Assembly: GCF_006716905.1 (NCBI RefSeq)
Contig: NZ_VFPV01000002.1
Span: 1,268,501-1,332,500 of the forward strand
Direction: 5' to 3'
Length of the DNA: 64,000 bases
Origin: Acidovorax temperans
GTDB taxonomy: Bacteria; Pseudomonadota; Gammaproteobacteria; Burkholderiales; Burkholderiaceae_C
The stretch's first letter is position 1. Each line of letters begins with the position of its first letter. This document shows positions 59,420-64,000 of the stretch, piece after piece. The position numbers and the translations under genes are program-made. The notes beneath the pieces are model-generated. The model made no database searches. It saw only the letters and a program-made list of their open reading frames with translations, and was not told the origin of the DNA.

Positions 59420-59423
59420 CTAA
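59420..59423 (+). repeat. Target-site duplication CTAA, right
   Basis: Matches the left CTAA at 58265-58268. Confidence 0.85.
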
Positions 59424-59473
59424 GTGAGTGGTCGCCCCCGCCAGCGGACAAACGCGCACGGTTAAACTCGAGA

Positions 59474-59490
59474 TGTCACAAAACCGTCAC
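59474..59490 (+). promoter_or_regulatory. Pho box upstream of the phoU-like/pit operon
   Basis: TGTCACAAAACCGTCAC: two TGTCAC/CGTCAC units 11 bases apart, in the correct orientation and 54 bases before the start codon, matching a PhoB-binding site. Confidence 0.7.
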
Positions 59491-59544
59491 GATACCCTGT
59501 GGCGTTCGTTCTTTTGTATCTTTAAATTCCCACCAGGAGCCCGC

Positions 59545-60192
59545 ATGCTGTTTGCCAAGCTGTTGCCACGCGAAGGCAATTTTTTCGAAATGTTCAACCA
59601 GCATGCGGAGCGCATCGTCGAAGCAGCGCGTGCTTTTTCGCAACTGGTGGCCAACTACGGTGATCCGCACCTGCGGGACAAATACAACCAGGACGTGGAC
59701 AACGCCGAACGCGCTGCCGACCGTGTCACGCACGACGTGAACAAAGCCATCCACAAGACCTTCATCACGCCCATCGACCGTGAGCAGATCCACGCGCTCA
59801 TCAACACCATGGACGATGTGGCTGATCTGATCCAGGATTCGGCCGAGACCATGGCGCTGTACGACGTGCGCCACATGACCGAAGAAATCACCCGCCTCAC
59901 GGACCTGAGCCTCAAGTGCTGCGAGCGCCTGCGCGATGCCGTCAAGCTGCTCGACAAGATTGCCGACCCCGCCGTGGCCGAGGCCGCGCTCAAGACCTGC
60001 GAAGAAATCGACCGCCTGGAATCGGATGCCGACCGCGTGATGCGTAGCGCCATGAGCAAGCTGTTCCGCGAAGAGCCCGATGTGCGTGAAGTCATCAAGC
60101 TCAAGGCCATTTACGAGCTGCTGGAAACCATCACCGACAAGTGTGAAGACGTGGCCAACTGCATCGAGGGCATCGTCCTCGAAAACTCCTGA
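59545..60192 (+). CDS. PhoU-like DUF47 phosphate-transport regulator
   Basis: DUF47/PhoU-like helical protein of 215 residues, the usual partner of low-affinity phosphate permeases. It starts MLFAKLLPREGNFFEMFNQH and contains two three-helix bundles with metal-binding acidic patches (RAADRVTHDVNKAIHKTFIT and EIDRLESDADRVMRSAMSKL). It probably gates or regulates Pit activity. The ATG at 59545 has CAGGAG seven bases upstream; the longer frame from 59428 runs through the Pho box. It precedes pit by 18 bases. Confidence 0.92.
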   Translation: MLFAKLLPREGNFFEMFNQHAERIVEAARAFSQLVANYGDPHLRDKYNQDVDNAERAADRVTHDVNKAIHKTFITPIDREQIHALINTMDDVADLIQDSAETMALYDVRHMTEEITRLTDLSLKCCERLRDAVKLLDKIADPAVAEAALKTCEEIDRLESDADRVMRSAMSKLFREEPDVREVIKLKAIYELLETITDKCEDVANCIEGIVLENS

Positions 60193-60210
60193 TCCACCGG
60201 ACTGACTGAC

Positions 60211-61221
60211 ATGGAAACCGTACAGACAGCCCTGTGGGTTGTGGTTCTGCTCGTCGCGTTGGCGCTCCTGTTCGACTTCATGAACGGGTTCCACGATGCG
60301 GCCAACTCGATTGCCACGGTGGTCTCCACTGGTGTGCTCAAGCCTGCGCAGGCAGTGTTGTTCGCGGCGTTCTTCAACTTCATCGCGATTTTTGTGTTCC
60401 ACCTCAGCGTGGCGGCTACGGTCGGCAAGGGCATCGTGCAGCCGGGCGTGGTGGATACGCACGTGGTGTTTGGCGCCCTCGTAGGTGCCATCACCTGGAA
60501 CGTCATCACCTGGTACTACGGCATTCCCAGCAGCTCTTCGCACGCTCTCATCGGCGGCATCGTGGGTGCGGTGATTGCCAAGGCCGGTGCGGGTGCTTTG
60601 GTGTCCACCGGCATTTTGAAGACGGTGGCGTTCATCTTCGTGTCGCCCCTGCTGGGCTTTCTGCTTGGCTCGCTCATGATGGTGGGGGTGGCCTGGGTTT
60701 TCCGGCGAACCCGCCCCAACAAGGTGGACAAGTGGTTCCGCCGCTTGCAACTGGTTTCTGCAGGTGCCTACAGCCTGGGCCACGGCGGCAATGATGCGCA
60801 AAAGACCATCGGCATCATCTGGCTGCTGCTGATTGCCACCGGCTATTCGACCACAGCAGACACATCTCCGCCCACCTGGACCATCGTCAGCTGCTACGTG
60901 GCCATTGGCCTGGGTACGATGTTTGGCGGCTGGCGTATCGTGAAGACCATGGGTCAGAAGATCACCAAGCTCAAACCCGTGGGGGGCTTCTGTGCCGAAA
61001 CCGGTGGTGCGTTGACCCTGTTCCTGGCCACTACGCTGGGCATTCCAGTCTCCACCACGCACACCATCACCGGTGCCATCGTGGGCGTGGGTTCAACCCA
61101 GCGCGCCAGCGCGGTGCGGTGGGGGGTGGCGGGCAACATCGTCTGGGCCTGGATCTTGACCATTCCAGCCAGCGCCTTTGTTGCGGCCATTGCTTACTGG
61201 GTGAGCCTGCAGTTGTATTGA
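60211..61221 (+). CDS. pit: Inorganic phosphate transporter Pit family
   Basis: Low-affinity phosphate permease, 336 residues, about ten helices. The two signature motifs of the PiT inverted repeat are FMNGFHDAANSIATVVSTG near 24-42 and GHGGNDAQKTIGI near 191. GIPVSTTHTITGAIVGVG follows near the end. Cotranscribed with the PhoU-like gene and controlled by the same Pho box. The transcript ends at the hairpin at 61266, whose left arm lies within repeat copy 16. Confidence 0.95.
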   Translation: METVQTALWVVVLLVALALLFDFMNGFHDAANSIATVVSTGVLKPAQAVLFAAFFNFIAIFVFHLSVAATVGKGIVQPGVVDTHVVFGALVGAITWNVITWYYGIPSSSSHALIGGIVGAVIAKAGAGALVSTGILKTVAFIFVSPLLGFLLGSLMMVGVAWVFRRTRPNKVDKWFRRLQLVSAGAYSLGHGGNDAQKTIGIIWLLLIATGYSTTADTSPPTWTIVSCYVAIGLGTMFGGWRIVKTMGQKITKLKPVGGFCAETGGALTLFLATTLGIPVSTTHTITGAIVGVGSTQRASAVRWGVAGNIVWAWILTIPASAFVAAIAYWVSLQLY

Positions 61222-61278
61222 TTGCTACTGAAATGATAGCTGCCTGCGCTTGTCCATAAAGCGCCAACGCCCTGTTTG
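61221..61278 (+). repeat. Bipartite palindromic repeat, copy 16
   Basis: ATTGCTACTGAAATGATAGC, TGCCTGCGCTTG, ATAAAGCGCCAACGCCC. It begins at the pit stop codon and its tail merges into the terminator stem. Confidence 0.85.
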
Positions 61279-61310
61279 GTTGTCAAGCCAAACAGGGCGT
61301 TGTGTTTTTT
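61266..61310. terminator. Bidirectional terminator after pit
   Basis: Perfect 14-bp stem AACGCCCTGTTTGG / CCAAACAGGGCGTT with an 8-base loop, then GTGTTTTTT. It serves pit and the convergent TM2 gene. Confidence 0.92.
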
Positions 61311-61755
61311 ACTGCGAGATTTTGCGGGCCTCTTCGATCTGGTATTCAAAGTAGCGCTGGAAGCTGAAGGCAATGCTCGCCATCAGCACCGTGGTGCCCA
61401 TCAGTAGCGACACTACCATCGCCCCAATGGTCAGCCACCGCGTTTGGCCCGCAGCCGCCTGTTCGGGGGCGGTGGGGTTGTAGCGGGCGTTCCAACGCTC
61501 CGGGGTCTGCAGGCCGTACAAAATCCCCCGCAGTGCGCAGCCCGCAATGGTGAAGCCCAGCAGCGGTATCAAGAACCAGCTGTACTGGTCATCTTGCCCA
61601 AACTGCTGCACCCGCTGAATGCCATACAGACCGAGTGCGGTAGGGATGGGCAGCAACCAGCCCAGCATGTCGGTCAGGCCGTGCAGATAAAAGCGGTGCA
61701 GGCCCAAGGGCCCCCCCACGAAGGCGAGCCAGGCGGCCAGGGTTTTGTTCTTCAT
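61309..61755 (-). CDS. TM2-domain-like membrane protein
   Basis: 148-residue membrane protein. It begins with the TM2 signature AAWLAFVGGPLGLHRFYLHG (7-26), then three further hydrophobic stretches (about 28-47, 58-78, 108-132). TM2 proteins are widespread and of unknown function in bacteria. Its stop overlaps the terminator shared with pit. Confidence 0.78.
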   Translation of the reverse strand: MKNKTLAAWLAFVGGPLGLHRFYLHGLTDMLGWLLPIPTALGLYGIQRVQQFGQDDQYSWFLIPLLGFTIAGCALRGILYGLQTPERWNARYNPTAPEQAAAGQTRWLTIGAMVVSLLMGTTVLMASIAFSFQRYFEYQIEEARKISQ

Positions 61756-61764
61756 GGGGGCGCA

Positions 61765-62286
61765 TTATTCCGGTGAAGTGGTGTCCCCCGCGCCCAGGGT
61801 CTTTTCCATGAGCACGATGTCGCGCCAGGCGCCAAATTTCCAGCCCACCGAGCGCATCACGCCCACATCGGTGAACCCCAGTGCGCGGTGCAGCCCGATG
61901 GAGCCAGCGTTGGCAGAGTCTCCAATCACCGCGAGCAACTTGCGCACGCCCACCGCTTCCGCTTGCACGGCCAACTCGGCCAGCAGCTTGCGGCCCACGC
62001 CCATGCCCCGGGCAGCGTCGGCCACATAAATCGAATCTTCCGCCGAGAAGCGGTACGCCGGGCGGGGCTTGAACCAGTTGGCATAGGCAAAACCCAGCAC
62101 TTCGCCGTCCTTCTCGGCCACCAGCCAGGGCAGGTTGCGGCCCAGCACGTCTGCGCGGCGTGCAGCCATATCAGCTTCGGAAGGCGGGTCTATCTCAAAA
62201 GTGCCTGTGCCGTGAAGAACGTGGTGGCGATAAATGGCAGTAATGGCGGGCAGGTCTGCGTCGGTGCTCGGGCGGATGATGGGCAT
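61765..62286 (-). CDS. GNAT-family N-acetyltransferase (phosphinothricin-acetyltransferase-like)
   Basis: Acetyl-CoA-dependent acetyltransferase of 173 residues resembling phosphinothricin/methionine sulfoximine acetyltransferases: IRPSTDADLPAITAIYRHHV at the start, the acetyl-CoA loop YVADAARGMGVGRKLLAELA near 90, and GSIGLHRALGFTDVGVM. The family detoxifies amino-acid analogues, but the substrate is unproved. The ATG at 62286 sits inside the predicted rpsP promoter, so the two genes are divergent with overlapping control regions. Confidence 0.85.
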   Translation of the reverse strand: MPIIRPSTDADLPAITAIYRHHVLHGTGTFEIDPPSEADMAARRADVLGRNLPWLVAEKDGEVLGFAYANWFKPRPAYRFSAEDSIYVADAARGMGVGRKLLAELAVQAEAVGVRKLLAVIGDSANAGSIGLHRALGFTDVGVMRSVGWKFGAWRDIVLMEKTLGAGDTTSPE

Positions 62287-62308
62287 ACAAGAGGGTTGTG
62301 GATATAAT
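62280..62308 (+). promoter_or_regulatory. Predicted sigma-70 promoter for rpsP-rimM-trmD
   Basis: -35 TGGGCA (62280-62285), 17-base spacer, perfect -10 TATAAT (62303-62308). About 110 bases upstream of rpsP and overlapping the start codon of the divergent GNAT gene. Confidence 0.65.
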
Positions 62309-62421
62309 TGCAGGCTTTGCAACGTGTCGCTGGCCGGGTGGTCATGTCGCGTGTCTCAAACGTTGCGAAATTTCCGTGGCCCGCGCATTTTGACGTTGGC
62401 TCACCACCCGAAGGATAAATC

Positions 62422-62673
62422 ATGGTCGTTATTCGACTCTCTCGCGGCGGCTCCAAGGGCCGTCCTTTCTTCAACATCGTTGTTGCTGACAAGCGCGTGC
62501 GCCGCGATGGCCGTTTCATCGAACGTATCGGCTTCTACAACCCCACCGCCAAGGAAACCGAAGAAGGTCTGCGCATCGTGCAAGACCGCCTGACGTACTG
62601 GCAGAGCGTGGGCGCCCAGTCCTCGCCTACCGTGGACCGCCTGATCAAGCAAGCTGCCAAGAAGGCTGCTTAA
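62422..62673 (+). CDS. rpsP: 30S ribosomal protein S16
   Basis: 83 residues, [20 protein letters not shown] and [16 protein letters not shown], clear S16. First gene of the conserved rpsP-rimM-trmD(-rplS) operon. A terminator-like hairpin follows its stop before rimM. Confidence 0.98.
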   Translation: MVVIRLSRGGSKGRPFFNIVVADKRVRRDGRFIERIGFYNPTAKETEEGLRIVQDRLTYWQSVGAQSSPTVDRLIKQAAKKAA

Positions 62674-62681
62674 AGTCCCCC

Positions 62682-62733
62682 GAAAAGGGCGGGTTCCGTG
62701 GGTTTTCCCGGCGGATCCCGCCCTTTTCTTTTT
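62682..62733 (+). terminator. Intra-operon hairpin between rpsP and rimM
   Basis: Twelve-bp perfect stem GAAAAGGGCGGG / CCCGCCCTTTTC with a 23-base loop, followed by a T-rich run (CTTTTTG). It could partially terminate transcription and lower rimM-trmD relative to rpsP. Confidence 0.7.
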
Positions 62734-62746
62734 GTCTGAACGAAAA

Positions 62747-63316
62747 ATGGCCACATCCCTCCACCTCGAAGCCGCAAACCTGCCCGAAGATGCCATTGAA
62801 GTGGCGCGCATTGCCGACGCCTGGGGGGTGAAGGGCTGGTTCAAGGTCGTGCCGCACAGTGCCGACCCTGAAGCCTTGTTTTCTGCCAAGCGCTGGTTTT
62901 TGCAGCCGTCTGAGCGTGGCGCCAAGGCGTTCGCCGGTACCGTGCTGCTCAACATCCGCCAGGCCAAGGACCACTCGGACACTGTGGTTGCCTGGGCCGA
63001 AGGTGTGGATGACCGCGATGCCGCAGAAGCACTGCGGGGTGCGCGCGTGTTTGTGCCGCGCTCCAGCTTTCCATCGACCGGTACGGACGAGTACTACTGG
63101 GTGGATCTGATCGGCCTGCAAGTGGTCAATCGCGAGGGGGTTGCGCTAGGCCAGGTGCGTGAGTTGATGTCCACCGGGCCGCAAACCGTGCTGGTGCTGG
63201 CTTATGAGCAGGACGGGAAAGCACAGGAACGGATGATTCCTTTTGTGTCTGCCTTTGTGGACAAGGTGGAGCTGGCGGAAAAGCGCATCACCGTGGACTG
63301 GCAGCCTGATTATTGA
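62747..63316 (+). CDS. rimM: 16S rRNA processing protein RimM
   Basis: Ribosome-maturation factor binding S19 during 30S assembly, 189 residues. N-terminal RimM domain (about 20-100, [20 protein letters not shown]) and C-terminal PRC-barrel (about 112-185, [20 protein letters not shown]). The ATG at 62747 is preferred to a TTG at 62732 that would lie in the terminator T-run. It precedes trmD by 23 bases. Confidence 0.95.
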   Translation: MATSLHLEAANLPEDAIEVARIADAWGVKGWFKVVPHSADPEALFSAKRWFLQPSERGAKAFAGTVLLNIRQAKDHSDTVVAWAEGVDDRDAAEALRGARVFVPRSSFPSTGTDEYYWVDLIGLQVVNREGVALGQVRELMSTGPQTVLVLAYEQDGKAQERMIPFVSAFVDKVELAEKRITVDWQPDY

Positions 63317-63339
63317 AGCCGCAGAGGTTGCGCCCCGCC

Positions 63340-64000
63340 ATGCGTTTCGATGTCATCACGCTGTTTCCCGAGCTGTTTGCCCCGTTTTTGACGGCAGGCA
63401 TCACGCGGCGTGCTTACGCCAGTGGCCAGGTCGATGTGCATTTGTGGAACCCGCGCGACCATGCCGAGGGCAATTACCGGCGCGTGGATGACCGCCCCTT
63501 CGGTGGCGGGCCAGGCATGGTCATGATGGCCGAGCCCCTGGAGCGGTGTCTGAACCACATCCGTGAACAACGTGGCGAAGCACTGGATACGCAAGCGCCG
63601 CTGGTGCTTTTTTCTCCCATTGGACGCAAGCTCAACCATGCGGAGGTAGAGGGTTGGTCTGCCAGCGCTGGTGCCATCTTGCTGTGTGGTCGCTACGAAG
63701 GGGTGGATCAGCGATTCATCGATGCGCATGTCACTGCGCAGTTGAGCCTGGGCGATTTTGTGCTCTCGGGTGGCGAAATTGCGGCGCTGGCGTTGCTGGA
63801 TGCCGTGGCCCGCTTGCAGCCAGGGGTGTTGAGCGATGAAGGCAGCCACCAGTTCGACAGTTTCAACCCGGCGCTGGATGGCTTGCTGGATTGCCCCCAC
63901 TACACGCGGCCCGAAGAGTGGGCGGGCAGGGCGGTTCCGGCGCCTTTGATGTCGGGCCACCATGCGCAGATTGAGCGCTGGCGGCGGGACCAGAGGCTGC
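63340..64000 (+). CDS. trmD: tRNA (guanine-N1-)-methyltransferase TrmD, 3' end beyond window
   Basis: SPOUT methyltransferase making m1G37 in tRNAs. About 220 of 250 or so residues are present: [20 protein letters not shown] at the start, [20 protein letters not shown] near 52, and the knotted SAM-binding segment [18 protein letters not shown] and [20 protein letters not shown] near 115-145. The frame is still open at position 64000. Third gene of the rpsP operon; rplS is expected next. Confidence 0.96.
   Translation, partial: MRFDVITLFPELFAPFLTAGITRRAYASGQVDVHLWNPRDHAEGNYRRVDDRPFGGGPGMVMMAEPLERCLNHIREQRGEALDTQAPLVLFSPIGRKLNHAEVEGWSASAGAILLCGRYEGVDQRFIDAHVTAQLSLGDFVLSGGEIAALALLDAVARLQPGVLSDEGSHQFDSFNPALDGLLDCPHYTRPEEWAGRAVPAPLMSGHHAQIERWRRDQRL

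Overview
This is a 64 kb stretch of a high-GC betaproteobacterial chromosome. Gene content and order (ribF-ileS-lspA, ftsK-lolA-rarA, rpsP-rimM-trmD, rpfE-like/recJ, livHMGF, tctBA), DUF families common in Burkholderiales, and two interspersed repeat families point to Comamonadaceae, most likely an Acidovorax-like organism. The genus is inferred from recall, not from a search. Almost everything is core housekeeping DNA. The accessory parts are the left edge (a methyltransferase gene, repeats and a VapBC module, 1-3.5 kb) and one IS5-family element at 58.3-59.4 kb.

Layout: 0-2 kb type III-like DNA methyltransferase, open at the left edge; 2-3.5 kb inverted repeats, vapBC and a repeat-rich gap; 3.5-8.2 kb recJ, an rpfE-like gene and uup (minus strand); 8.3-14.5 kb lolC-lolD-tatD-like, a deoxyinosine glycosylase, a spermidine-synthase-like protein and an orphan GspE/PilB-type ATPase; 14.6-16.6 kb tctBA; 16.7-27.6 kb a DUF3422 protein, two EamA transporters, an SH3 protein, an SDR, a DctP-like binding protein overlapping a GGDEF-EAL protein, quinone reductase and a Nudix hydrolase; 27.6-34.2 kb Na/Pi cotransporter, lspA, ileS, ribF; 34.5-45.6 kb HNH nuclease, a bestrophin gene broken by a stop codon, two acyl-CoA dehydrogenases, yceH/purN, DUF1653, M48 protease, rsmB and a desaturase; 45.8-52.9 kb rpmG-rpmB, trxB, a Crp/Fnr regulator, ftsK-lolA-rarA; 53.2-56.8 kb livHMGF; 56.9-64 kb a beta-barrel protein, DUF486, the IS element, phoU-like/pit, TM2 and GNAT proteins, and rpsP-rimM-trmD running off the right edge.

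Genes that act together: LolC/LolD release lipoproteins and LolA carries them across the periplasm; LspA matures those lipoproteins. Two phosphate importers (NptA/YjbB-like and PhoU-like/Pit) each have a PhoB-box-like direct repeat nearby. LivHMGF and TctBA lack their periplasmic binding proteins here.

The most striking signal is a roughly 55-60 bp bipartite palindromic repeat present in 16 copies. It lies between genes but also inside or across coding sequences. It supplies the stop/start overlaps of rpfE-like/recJ and lolC/lolD, most of the LolA signal peptide, the C-terminus of a TatD-like enzyme, and internal peptides of an SDR, a Nudix hydrolase, an acyl-CoA dehydrogenase, RsmB and RarA. 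Other points of note are the nonsense-mutated bestrophin, the DctP/GGDEF-EAL pair with a possible frameshift in its signal peptide, and the IS insertion just upstream of a Pho box.
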